A stretch of 8,022 nt of DNA from Microbacterium sp. Lineage in GTDB: Bacteria; Actinomycetota; Actinomycetes; Actinomycetales; Microbacteriaceae. Below the pieces are notes generated by a model that searched no databases, was not told the DNA's origin, and saw only the letters and a program-made list of their open reading frames with translations. The stretch lies in the NCBI GenBank assembly GCA_003248845.1, contig QFPD01000078.1:1-8022 (forward strand). The letters run 5' to 3'. This document shows, one piece after another, positions 1 to 7,623 of this stretch. The position numbers and the translations under genes were made by a program. Position 1 is the first letter of the stretch. The number at the start of each line of letters is the position of its first letter.

Positions 1-1782
1 GTCGGCGACGATCAGGAGCGCCGGGAGCGGCTCGAGGTCGGTGCGGCCGCCCTTACGCGCCTTCTCGTAATCGGAGACGCTCGCGAAGTTGCCCGCGGCG
101 CGCAGCAGCTCCTGACGGCGCACGACTTCGCCCTGCAGGGCGTCCTGGAACCGGTCGACGAGGGCGAGCTCGCTGCCCAGGTTCGTGATGATGGCGGAGA
201 CGTGCGGCATCCCCGCCATCCCGGCGAAGGTCGCGCCGCCCTTGAAGTCGACGAGCACGAAGTTCAGCTGCTCGGGCGAGTGCGTGAGGGCGAGGGCGAG
301 CACGAGCGTGCGCAGCACCTCCGACTTGCCCGACCCGGTTGCTCCGATGAGCACGCCGTGCGGCCCCATGCCCTGCTGGGCCGATTCCTTCAGGTCGAGG
401 ACGAGCGGCGCGCCGGCGGAGTCCTGACCGATCGGCACGCGCAGACGGTCGCGCTCCAGTCGCCCACTCCACGACCGCGCGAAGTCGATGTCGCGCACGT
501 CGGGAAGACCCAGCAGATCGACCAGTTCGCGCTGCGTCTGGACGCCCGATCCGCTGCCCGTCTCGGCCACGGCGGGCCCCGAGCGCAGCGGCAGGAGACG
601 GCGCGCGGTCGCCTCGGCCTCGGCGATCGACATCGCGTCGGGAGTGAAGGTCTGCGCCTGGTCGGCAAGATCGATGATCTCCGCCTTCGCGGCATCCGCG
701 CCCGTCGCGCCCGCGTTCGGGAGCGCGATCCGGAGCGTGCCGTAGTCGCTCAGCTCCCCCCACCGGTCGGGCAGATCGATGAGGGTGACGCCGAGCATGC
801 CTTCGGCGCCGACGAGGGGATGTCCGACCGGGAGCGTGACGCCGTCGGCGACGATCACGATGTGCGGCGTCGGAGAGGTGCCGCGCCCGAATCGGGGACG
901 CTCGCGCAGTTCGGGCGGGAGGAGGTCTTCGAGTCGGTCGAGCGACGACACGATCATTCGCTCCGCGCCCAACCGGTCCTCCGCTCGCGCGGACTGGGTG
1001 TGCGGCAGCCACTTCGCCCACTCCCAGTGCGGGAGGCGGTCCTCCGCCGCGAGGACGGCGACCAGCACGCTGTCGGGGTCGTGCAGCGTCGCGACGCCGG
1101 TGAGGATCGCACGGGCCAGGGCGCGCACCGATTCCTCCTCACCGCCGGTGATCTCGATGCGGCCGTAGTCGTCGAGGCGGACGGATGCCGGGAGTGCCGG
1201 CTGGATCTCGTGGGTCAGCATGAAACGGTGCGCCGCGGACGCCGCGACCGGGTCGAGCTGAGCGAGGGGAGGCAGCTCGGGGGCCTCGAGGGTGACGCAG
1301 AGCGGCTGGTCGGAGACTCCCACGCGCGCGAGCAGGTAGGCGTCCTCTCCGGGCGCGCGCTCCCACACACGGGTGCGCTCCTCGGCGAGGAAGGGAAGCG
1401 TGGACGGCGCGGGGCTCACCCAGTTGCCGTGACGACGCTGTTGGCGGGCGGCGGTGCGCACCGTCTTGCGCAGGTCGGAGAGGTAGGCGAGGTACTCGCG
1501 ACGGTTGCCGAGCACCTGGGCGTTGCGCTGAGAGCGCTGGCGCCAGCCGTTGACGGCGACGAAGCCGAGCGACGAGAGGAGGAACATGCCGCCCGTGATG
1601 TAGCCGGCGGGTCCGGTGTTGGTGAGGGAGATCATGACGATCGAGCCCACCGACCCGATCATCGGCAGGAGCGACGTCAGGATGCCGCCGGCGCCGTCGT
1701 TCGGTACGAGCTCGGGCGGCGCCTGCACCATGAGCTTCCCGCTCGGCACGCGCGGCGGAGCCAGCCGGGGTCCCTTCGTCAC
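1..1782 (-). CDS. eccC: EccC, type VII secretion FtsK/SpoIIIE ATPase (3' part beyond the window)
   Basis: EccC is the inner-membrane motor of type VII secretion; it recognises substrates and drives export by ATP hydrolysis. The frame is open from a GTG at 1782 to the left edge, giving 594 residues. A Pro-rich N-terminus with an APPE motif (21-24) precedes two membrane helices (about 33-54 and 60-80). The family block WER (140-142) and LLARVG (150-155) begins the cytosolic stalk/DUF region. The first FtsK ATPase domain has an intact Walker A, GATGSGKS, at 480-487 (Lys486). The hydrophobic Walker B strand (588-593) ends in Asp594, the last codon in the window, so the catalytic Glu cannot be seen. 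EccC proteins are usually around 1,300 residues with three FtsK domains, so more than half lies outside. The GTG start overlaps the stop of the FHA gene (GTGA) and has a good Shine-Dalgarno sequence. The family call is firm; whether the motor is one polypeptide or split Ca/Cb is unknown. Confidence 0.96.
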   Translation of the reverse strand, partial: MTKGPRLAPPRVPSGKLMVQAPPELVPNDGAGGILTSLLPMIGSVGSIVMISLTNTGPAGYITGGMFLLSSLGFVAVNGWRQRSQRNAQVLGNRREYLAYLSDLRKTVRTAARQQRRHGNWVSPAPSTLPFLAEERTRVWERAPGEDAYLLARVGVSDQPLCVTLEAPELPPLAQLDPVAASAAHRFMLTHEIQPALPASVRLDDYGRIEITGGEEESVRALARAILTGVATLHDPDSVLVAVLAAEDRLPHWEWAKWLPHTQSARAEDRLGAERMIVSSLDRLEDLLPPELRERPRFGRGTSPTPHIVIVADGVTLPVGHPLVGAEGMLGVTLIDLPDRWGELSDYGTLRIALPNAGATGADAAKAEIIDLADQAQTFTPDAMSIAEAEATARRLLPLRSGPAVAETGSGSGVQTQRELVDLLGLPDVRDIDFARSWSGRLERDRLRVPIGQDSAGAPLVLDLKESAQQGMGPHGVLIGATGSGKSEVLRTLVLALALTHSPEQLNFVLVDFKGGATFAGMAGMPHVSAIITNLGSELALVDRFQDALQGEVVRRQELLRAAGNFASVSDYEKARKGGRTDLEPLPALLIVAD

Positions 1783-3443
1783 GACATGCCTCCCACGAGC
1801 CGGCTGATGGTGAAGACACGGTCTCCGATGCGCACGCGGCTGCCATCCTCCACCTCGGTGCGCACGCCCGCGGCGAGCGGTGTCGCCCGGCCCGCTTCAT
1901 CGAGCAGGTCGGTGCCGTTGGTCGAGCCGTTGTCCGTCACCCAGACGCCGCTCTCCCGGTGCTCGAGCCGCGCGTGCGTACGGGAGAGGCTGAGGTCCTT
2001 GCCGCGCACGCGCACGAGGATGTCGCCGGGCTCGAAAGCCTCGGGGTTGCGGCCGAGATTGACCGCCGCGGGGAGCGGCACCGTCTCCTGCTGGCCGGTG
2101 TCGAACGTGAGCACGAGGACGACGGCGCCGCCGTCCGCCGGAGCGGCGGACGCACGTCGGATCGCGCCCCGTGTCTGGGCCGGCTGTGCCGTCTGTGCAG
2201 GCGCGTCGGATGCGCTCGGCGCGTCCGCTCCCGCGAGGCCTCGGCGGCGCGGGCCGGGGGCATCGGCGGGCTCCGCATCCACCGGCGCCGTCGAGCGGCG
2301 CCGCAGTCGAGGGGGCTCCGCCGCGCCGTCGTCGACGGGGAGGACGGAGGGCACGGGCGGAAGCTCCGGCGCCGCGGGGTTGAGCGTGCTCGATCCACCG
2401 GCGTCGTCGTCCGCGTCCGTCGCCGACGCGGGCGCCTGCGGCTCCGTGCTCTCCGACGGCGCGGTGACCTCCACCGGGACGGCCGTCTCGGCGAGGGTGA
2501 TGTCGGCGTCTGGCACGCCCGCGACGGCAGGGGTCGCGGCGTCGACCACGGGCTCGATGCGGCGGCGACCTCCGGCAGCGGCTCCCGAGGTCGGGCCTCC
2601 CGTGGCCGCCGGCGCGGCAAGGGCTGCGTGGGGCGCGACCTCCTCGCCGATGACGATCGGAGCGGCGAGCAGAGCGGGCGCCGGAGCCGCGACCTTCCCC
2701 CGCCGATCCCGCGGCACCGACACGACGACCGTGCCGGCGACGCGGTCGGCGACCGATTGACGACCGGAGCCGTCCCACGCCGATGAGGCCGCGACGACCC
2801 AGGCACCCGCACCGAGGATCAGTCCGCCCGCGGCCGTCACCGCACCGCGCACCAGAGCGGGGACCGCGCCGGGTGAGAACGGCGCATCTTCGCGGGAGAC
2901 ACGGAGTTCCATCAGCCACGCGCCGAGGCTCACGCCCGCACGAGCCTGCATGATCCACAGGATGCCGAGAACCTGAACCGCGGCGACGACACCGAGCAGC
3001 AGTGAGTGTGCGAGCAGGCCGGTCGCCACGGCGACAGCGGCCATGACGGCCATGTCGATCGAGAACGAGGCGACGCGACGGCCCGCCGGGGCGGGCGTTC
3101 CCACGAACTCGGGGCCGAGGTCCGGAGCGTTCTGGTCGGCGATGACGGGCGCGGCTGCGCGCGTGGCGGCATCCTCGTGGCGCGTCGCGTCGTCCGTGCC
3201 GGTCGCGGGCGGCGCATCGACGAGCGTCGGCGCGCGCAGCGGGCGGTCGCGGCGCAGACCTTCGGGGACCTCAGCGATGACCGTCGCGGCGCTCGCGACC
3301 CCGCGCGGGTTGAATCTGCCCATCTGCGGGTTCTGGGCGAGCCCGCAGTAGAGGCACGTCGATGCTCCGGCGACGAGCGCCTGGCCGCAGTTCCAGCAGC
3401 GCACCGCGCCGCCTGACGCGCTCCCTGTCGTGTCGACCGTCAT
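1779..3443 (-). CDS. Zinc-ribbon / RDD membrane domain / FHA domain protein of the T7SS cluster
   Basis: This is a 554-residue multidomain protein. Two CxxC knuckles (Cys16/Cys19 and Cys30/Cys33) form a probable N-terminal zinc ribbon. After a flexible linker comes an RDD domain (about 121-243) with Arg122-Arg123, Asp130, three likely membrane segments (131-146, 148-165, 200-220) and the closing block DRVAGTVVV (233-241). A long Ala/Pro/Asp-rich linker (about 245-438) follows. The C-terminal FHA domain (about 439-554) carries LGR (463-465), LSRTH (486-490) and NGSTNGT (505-511), the expected phosphothreonine-binding signature. The start is the ATG at 3443, which overlaps the eccD stop (ATGA); a reading frame runs further upstream but only as a shadow of eccD. 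The position between eccD and eccC suggests a regulatory or scaffold subunit of the secretion machine that reads a Ser/Thr-kinase signal. No kinase is in the window, so the signal is inferred. Domain calls are secure; the precise role is not. Confidence 0.94.
   Translation of the reverse strand: MTVDTTGSASGGAVRCWNCGQALVAGASTCLYCGLAQNPQMGRFNPRGVASAATVIAEVPEGLRRDRPLRAPTLVDAPPATGTDDATRHEDAATRAAAPVIADQNAPDLGPEFVGTPAPAGRRVASFSIDMAVMAAVAVATGLLAHSLLLGVVAAVQVLGILWIMQARAGVSLGAWLMELRVSREDAPFSPGAVPALVRGAVTAAGGLILGAGAWVVAASSAWDGSGRQSVADRVAGTVVVSVPRDRRGKVAAPAPALLAAPIVIGEEVAPHAALAAPAATGGPTSGAAAGGRRRIEPVVDAATPAVAGVPDADITLAETAVPVEVTAPSESTEPQAPASATDADDDAGGSSTLNPAAPELPPVPSVLPVDDGAAEPPRLRRRSTAPVDAEPADAPGPRRRGLAGADAPSASDAPAQTAQPAQTRGAIRRASAAPADGGAVVLVLTFDTGQQETVPLPAAVNLGRNPEAFEPGDILVRVRGKDLSLSRTHARLEHRESGVWVTDNGSTNGTDLLDEAGRATPLAAGVRTEVEDGSRVRIGDRVFTISRLVGGMS
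1789..1794 (-). promoter_or_regulatory. Ribosome binding site of eccC
   Basis: GGGAGG on the minus strand lies 6 bases before the GTG at 1782, inside the last codons of the RDD-FHA gene. It fixes the GTG start and the 4-base overlap. Confidence 0.75.
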
Positions 3444-4831
3444 CCACCCATCACCCCTCGCAGCACACCGATCGTATCGGCGGCGAGGAGGCCTGCGGGG
3501 AGGGCCAGCACGACGGCCAGCCACTCGAACACGTCGCCGACCCGCGACCACACGAGTGACCGCGCTCCGCGGCCCACCGGCACGATCGCCGCAGCGATCG
3601 CGACGCCCAGCAGGAGCGCCGCGCCCGCCAGCACCGTGAGGAAGAGCGGACCGGCCGCACGCAGAGCGCCGACGAGGGCGACAGCGGCGACGACCAGGGC
3701 CGCCGCACGCGGCATCCAGTGCAGCGCCGGTGCGGACGAGCGGCGGGCGCCCAAGAGCAGGGCGAGCACGACACAGGTCGCCAGCGCGATCCGTCCGGCG
3801 AAGACGAGCGGCGCCGCCGGGTCGAACTCCGGCAGCGCGAAGGGTGCCGTCACCGCCGCGACGATGCTGAGGAGCGCCGTACCGCCGCGCAGGCGCGCCG
3901 AGGCGCGTCCGACCAGGTCGTGGGCCGCGGCGCTCTCGATGGGCCCGACCTCGGCTGGCAGCTGCTGGCGTACCGCCCATCGCGAGGTCTGGAACCGGCG
4001 GTACTCGATGAAGGTCCCCGGGGCGACGTCGATGAGCGTCGTCGGAAGGGCGCGCAGGGCGACGGGGACAGCGCCGAGGGCGACGGATGCCGGCGCGAAA
4101 GCCGGCAGGTCGAGCGCCAGGGCGAGCCCCCAGACCGCGGCGAGCGCGAGGAGGATGAGCGTGACCGTCCCGAGTTCGGCGCGGACGGACCCGATGCGGG
4201 CCACGACGGCGAGGAGGCCCGCGAGTACGGCCGCGACGCACAGCCCCGTGAAGACCGCGAGGATGCCCGTCGCGGCGGGGAGGGGAGGAACAGCGACGAC
4301 GCCGGCCCCGAAGGCGAGCGCGAGGGGCCCGGATGCCGCCGCAGCGCCCAGCCGTCCGGCCGCGCCCGCGGCAGCTCCCGCTCGACGGGACCACACGGTG
4401 GCGCTCGCCACGGCTCCTCCCGCCGCGATGAGCGTCAGTGCGACCCGGAGCGTCGCGTCGATGGCGCCGGGGGCCACGAGGGCGACGGTGGCGAGCAGAC
4501 CGCCCGCACCGGCGAGGATCCACCACACGGATGCCGTCGGCGCATCATCCTCATCACGCCTTCGCTCGCCGACGCCGGGCGTGCGCTCGACGCGCTCGGT
4601 CAAGTCGACGAGGGCGAGCACGGCACCATCGGCGAGATCCGCGGCTCGGCGATCGGCCGGCACCTCGATTCCCCCCGGCCCGACGAGGAGCCGCCGCCCC
4701 TCTTCCAGTTCGATGCCGAGGGAGCGCACGGCGTCAGCGAGCGTGACGTGGGGTGCGAGTGCCAGTTCGTGCCGGCCGGCACCGTCGAGCACGGCGACCC
4801 GTCGACGCGTCGTCACCTCACTCGTAGCCAC
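3440..4831 (-). CDS. eccD: EccD, type VII secretion integral membrane protein
   Basis: EccD is the most hydrophobic T7SS core subunit, lining the inner-membrane pore around EccC. This 463-residue protein has a small N-terminal domain (about 9-77) with the spacing of a ubiquitin-like (YukD-type) fold. A charged linker (78-100) leads into about 11 membrane segments from residue 102 to near the C-terminus, a count typical of EccD. The cytosolic loop containing FQTSRWAVRQQL, midway through the membrane part, fits the conserved central loop of the family. The length is at or slightly below the usual 470-510. The GTG start at 4831 is favoured because GAGGA lies 7 bases upstream and the ubiquitin-like domain is then complete; a second in-frame GTG five codons later is possible. 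It follows a 75-base gap, and its stop overlaps the start of the RDD-FHA gene. Confidence 0.93.
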   Translation of the reverse strand: MATSEVTTRRRVAVLDGAGRHELALAPHVTLADAVRSLGIELEEGRRLLVGPGGIEVPADRRAADLADGAVLALVDLTERVERTPGVGERRRDEDDAPTASVWWILAGAGGLLATVALVAPGAIDATLRVALTLIAAGGAVASATVWSRRAGAAAGAAGRLGAAAASGPLALAFGAGVVAVPPLPAATGILAVFTGLCVAAVLAGLLAVVARIGSVRAELGTVTLILLALAAVWGLALALDLPAFAPASVALGAVPVALRALPTTLIDVAPGTFIEYRRFQTSRWAVRQQLPAEVGPIESAAAHDLVGRASARLRGGTALLSIVAAVTAPFALPEFDPAAPLVFAGRIALATCVVLALLLGARRSSAPALHWMPRAAALVVAAVALVGALRAAGPLFLTVLAGAALLLGVAIAAAIVPVGRGARSLVWSRVGDVFEWLAVVLALPAGLLAADTIGVLRGVMGG

Positions 4832-4906
4832 CCGACGATCCTCGCATGCGGGCGCACCGAACGCCGAGCGTCGGACTTGCCGTCATTCGGCCGACCGCAC
4901 GCGATC
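4832..4906. other. 75-base intergenic gap before eccD
   Basis: This is the only non-coding gap in the cluster. On the minus strand it holds the eccD Shine-Dalgarno sequence near its end, a perfect 8-base palindrome TCGGCCGA at 4887-4894, and only short inverted repeats (GCCGA/TCGGC, CCGA/TCGG). I see no convincing -10/-35 pair and no stem followed by a T-run, so neither an internal promoter nor a terminator can be claimed. Confidence 0.6.
4839..4843 (-). promoter_or_regulatory. Ribosome binding site of eccD
   Basis: GAGGA on the minus strand lies 7 bases before the GTG at 4831. It supports this start over the in-frame GTG five codons downstream. Confidence 0.7.
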
Positions 4907-6379
4907 TCAATCCGCGTCGGGGGTGAGATCCGCGCCCTCGTCGACCGCCGACTCACGGCCACCGGCGAGGGCAGCCTCGGAACGCGGGCCGTACTCGACC
5001 TCGTCCTCGATCGACGGCGCGATCGCCCCCGCAAGACCCCGCCCGCGACGACGCTTGTCGGCACCCGCACGACCGGATGCCGCCCCGCCGACCCGTCCGC
5101 CGGCGGCGGCCTGAGCCCCGGTCCGACCCGCCGACTCGGAACCGGCAGCACCTGTGCCGCGCCCCGAGGACGCGCCGCGCGCGTCGCCGGTCCCACGGCT
5201 GACACCGTCGCCCTCGACGAGAGCTCCCTTGGCAGCCGGCAGGCGGCCCGCGCCGCGTCCACGCCCGCCCGCGCGCGATCCCGTCCGCTCGGAGGCCGCA
5301 CCCGCGCCGGCACGACCGCCGCCGCCCAGAAGACCTCCCGAGCCGGCCCGGGGACCGGTCGTCGCACCGCGACCGGCTGCCGCACCCGCGTTCGCCCCGG
5401 GCGTGCCCGTCAGGCCTCCGGCAGCAACCCCCTTGCCGGCCGCCCCGCCGAGCGCGCCGAACGATCCCAGCGCGGCCTTCGACCCGACGCCCAGAACGGC
5501 GGCCGCGCCCACCCCCGCGGCGAGGGTGCTCGAGCCGCCCAGCAAACCACCGGATCCACCCGGCATGCCGCCGAGCGAGGCTCCGCCGGAACCCACGAGA
5601 CCCGAGGATCCGTGATCGGTCGGGCCCTGCGGCCACGGCCCCGGATCGGTCGGGATGATCGTGCTCCCCGGCGGCGGGACCGTCCCCGGCGGCACCACGC
5701 TGACCCCGGGCCGCTGCCCTGTCTCCTGGATCGGGTCCACATCGAAGTCGGGGTAGCTCGAGAAGCCGCCGTCGTGCGAACCACGCGCGGACGGGCGGCT
5801 GCCGCCCTGGGGCCCGGTGCCGCCCCCCGGCGTCGAGGCGTCGCTCGAGGAGTCGGCGACATTCGAATCGACGGAGATCTCCGTCGGCAGGTCGATCGCC
5901 CCGAGATCCGCGCTCGCGTCCTGCACCGCCTTACGCGCGGCGGCCTCGCGCATCGCCGCCTTCGCCGCGTCGCCGTTGTTCATCGCCGCCGCACCCGCGA
6001 TGAGCGAGAACGGTCCGAGGAAGATCGTCGATCCGGCAGCCGCGGCGCCGATGAGCGCCCTCTCACCCCAGCTGAGCTCGCCCGACGGCAACGCCGATTG
6101 CGCGGACTGCGCATTGTTTCGGACGACGTTCGCCTTCTCGGTCGCGCGCTTCACGGCATCCGCAGTCTGGATGATCGCCGCCGCGCGCTGAGCTGCCTGG
6201 TCGAGGCTCGCGGTCGCCGCGTCGCCCGATGCGCCGACGAGACCGGGCTCCGAGGCCGCCCGCGTGAGTGCACCGTTCAGGGCCTCGAGATTCTCGGTCA
6301 GCTCGGCGTGCGAGGGCAGCGCCCAATCGCGCCCGCCGTTGGCGAGGTTGTCCAGCCGTTTCTCCCATGGACCGCTCAT
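4907..6379 (-). CDS. T7SS-associated helical protein with Gly/Arg-rich tail (candidate substrate, PPE/EspB-like layout)
   Basis: I do not recognise this 490-residue protein by name. Residues 1-165 are Ala-rich and mostly helical, with a region (about 50-97) resembling a coiled-coil hairpin as in ESX substrates. Residues 108-133 form a hydrophobic, Gly/Ala-rich stretch that could insert in a membrane. From about 164 it becomes low-complexity: Ser/Asp-rich, then Pro-rich (224-253), then Gly/Ala-rich with two GGLLGG copies (277-282, 348-353), then an Arg/Gly-rich segment (about 336-460) and an acidic C-terminus. There is no WXG motif near residue 50 and no clear YxxxD/E. The ATG at 6379 overlaps the mycosin stop (ATGA) and has a strong Shine-Dalgarno sequence; the frame extends 34 codons upstream, but that stretch is an Arg-rich shadow of the mycosin gene. 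The head-plus-disordered-tail layout recalls EspB/PPE substrates. The CDS is firm; the role is inferred from context. Confidence 0.88.
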   Translation of the reverse strand: MSGPWEKRLDNLANGGRDWALPSHAELTENLEALNGALTRAASEPGLVGASGDAATASLDQAAQRAAAIIQTADAVKRATEKANVVRNNAQSAQSALPSGELSWGERALIGAAAAGSTIFLGPFSLIAGAAAMNNGDAAKAAMREAAARKAVQDASADLGAIDLPTEISVDSNVADSSSDASTPGGGTGPQGGSRPSARGSHDGGFSSYPDFDVDPIQETGQRPGVSVVPPGTVPPPGSTIIPTDPGPWPQGPTDHGSSGLVGSGGASLGGMPGGSGGLLGGSSTLAAGVGAAAVLGVGSKAALGSFGALGGAAGKGVAAGGLTGTPGANAGAAAGRGATTGPRAGSGGLLGGGGRAGAGAASERTGSRAGGRGRGAGRLPAAKGALVEGDGVSRGTGDARGASSGRGTGAAGSESAGRTGAQAAAGGRVGGAASGRAGADKRRRGRGLAGAIAPSIEDEVEYGPRSEAALAGGRESAVDEGADLTPDAD

Positions 6380-7623
6380 GCGGAATCCCCCTTCGTGTGC
6401 TGGGCGCGCCGACGAGCGGCCACGACGACGATGACGACGATTGCCCCGATCAGCACGGCGGCGCCGATGCCGACGATCCACCCCATCGGCACGGCGTCGC
6501 TCGCCGCACCTCCTTCGGCATCGCCGTCGGCGACAGCCGTCGACGCGGACGCGGTGGGCGTCGTCGCCGGGGACGCGGCCTGCGCCACCTGCGCGGCCGT
6601 CGGCTCCCCGAAGGACTTGTCCATCAACGGGTTCTCGTCCGGGTACTGCGTGGGGTCGACCGCGAGCATGTGACGCAACGACGCGGGCCCGTAGCCGTAG
6701 CCACCCGTCGTGTCACGCTCGAGCGGATGATCCTCGGTCTTCGTGTTGCGGATCAGCGACTGAATCAGCTGATTCGCCGTCGCGTCCGGGTACTTCTGTT
6801 TCACCGCGGCCAGGATGCCGGCGACCATCGGTGTCGCATACGACGATCCGGAGCCGATCTGCGCTCGGTCCCATGTGCTGATGGCGACGTCCACGCCGGG
6901 GGCGACGACGGTGACCTCGGGCTGGACGTTCGGGACACCGAGCTCCGTGCTCACCAGGAGGTCGCCGTTCGCATCGAACGCGTTGACAGACACCACACCG
7001 TTCATCGCGGCCGGCAGAGCTCCCTGGCCCTCGTAGTTGGGCGTTCCCGCGATGAAGATGACGCCGCTCGCCAGAGCCCGCGCGACCGACTCGATGTCCT
7101 CGTCGGAGGCATCCGTGCTCACCTTGGACATCGTGACGATGTCTGCTCCCGCTGCGACAGCGTCGTCCAGTGCGACGGACCAGGCGCTGCGGTCGTCCTG
7201 GAGTCGACAGACGGTGGCACCCCCGCCGACGGCATAGAAAATGACATCGGCGGCGGGAGCCATCCCTCTGATCGCTCCGTAGCCCTCGCCGTTGCCGACC
7301 AGAATCGCAGCGACGGTCGAGCCATGGATTGCGTCTTCGTTCACCTCGGTGGTGGTCGCGGGATCGTTGCAGATCGCGGGCGCCACGGTCAGCGACGCGT
7401 CGGCGAACGCCGGCAGCTGGTCGTTGATCTGGGCGTCGATCACCGCGATCTTCACGCCGGAACCGTTCCAGCCGTCCGCCTGCACCTCCGCGACGCCGTA
7501 CTTCTCGTACCACCAGTTGCCGTCGCCCGCCGCGGAGGCCGCCGCCGGCGACGCGACGGCGGCCACGACCGCGAGGGCCGCGACCAGTCGCAGCGGCCGG
7601 TGGCGCCCCGCGCGGCTGCTCAC
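6376..7623 (-). CDS. mycP: Mycosin-like S8 subtilase (MycP family), membrane-anchored
   Basis: Mycosins are subtilisin-like proteases on the outer face of the membrane that stabilise the T7SS complex and process some substrates. This 415-residue protein has a signal peptide (Arg-rich 4-12, hydrophobic 13-24, Ala-rich cleavage region to about 32). The catalytic triad is Asp63 (AVID), His100 (HGSTVA) and Ser261 (GSSYATP). A Pro/Ala/Thr-rich linker precedes one membrane helix (about 380-403) and a basic tail, the standard mycosin layout and length. Cys85 and Cys139 are the only cysteines and could pair. Consensus positions around the site are altered: DAQ replaces D-[ST]-G, MSKV replaces MSLG, and AGT replaces AGN where the oxyanion Asn is expected, although Asn196 is two residues on. 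The GTG start overlaps the upstream stop (GTGA) with GGAG 7 bases ahead. The family and membrane topology are secure; full proteolytic activity is uncertain. Confidence 0.94.
   Translation of the reverse strand: MSSRAGRHRPLRLVAALAVVAAVASPAAASAAGDGNWWYEKYGVAEVQADGWNGSGVKIAVIDAQINDQLPAFADASLTVAPAICNDPATTTEVNEDAIHGSTVAAILVGNGEGYGAIRGMAPAADVIFYAVGGGATVCRLQDDRSAWSVALDDAVAAGADIVTMSKVSTDASDEDIESVARALASGVIFIAGTPNYEGQGALPAAMNGVVSVNAFDANGDLLVSTELGVPNVQPEVTVVAPGVDVAISTWDRAQIGSGSSYATPMVAGILAAVKQKYPDATANQLIQSLIRNTKTEDHPLERDTTGGYGYGPASLRHMLAVDPTQYPDENPLMDKSFGEPTAAQVAQAASPATTPTASASTAVADGDAEGGAASDAVPMGWIVGIGAAVLIGAIVVIVVVAARRRAQHTKGDSA
6387..6392 (-). promoter_or_regulatory. Ribosome binding site of the 490-residue gene
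   Basis: AGGGGG on the minus strand lies 7 bases before the ATG at 6379 (after A-T-T-C-C-G-C), inside the last codons of the mycosin gene. It decides the start against the longer upstream frame opening at 6481. Confidence 0.75.

Noticed and set aside
202..2760. 852-codon stop-free frame on the plus strand opposite eccC and the RDD-FHA gene
   Set aside because: Its translation is Arg/Gly/Ala-rich with no recognisable domain. The opposite strand encodes clear EccC, RDD and FHA motifs. Long antisense frames are expected at this GC content.
3444..4526. Upstream extension of the RDD-FHA frame to a start at 4526
   Set aside because: The extra 361 codons are out of frame with eccD and give an Arg/Gly-rich shadow sequence. 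The ATGA overlap at 3440-3443 gives a natural start just before the zinc ribbon.
4832..4906. Possible terminator or internal promoter in the 75-base gap
   Set aside because: The inverted repeats are only 4-5 base pairs, or an 8-base palindrome without a loop or T-run, and no promoter hexamers can be recognised.
6380..6481. 34-codon N-terminal extension of the 490-residue gene
   Set aside because: It is Arg-rich and antiparallel in character to no known motif, lies inside the mycosin membrane-anchor coding region, and the ATG at 6379 has a strong ribosome binding site and a 4-base overlap.
3719..6673. 984-codon stop-free frame on the plus strand opposite eccD, the 490-residue gene and the end of the mycosin gene
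   Set aside because: Its composition is of the Arg-rich shadow type. It crosses several well-supported minus-strand genes and their overlaps and has no domain signature.
6983..6988. TTGACA, a perfect -35-like hexamer on the plus strand
   Set aside because: No -10-like sequence lies at about 17 bases, it is inside the mycosin gene, and there is no plus-strand gene for it to serve.
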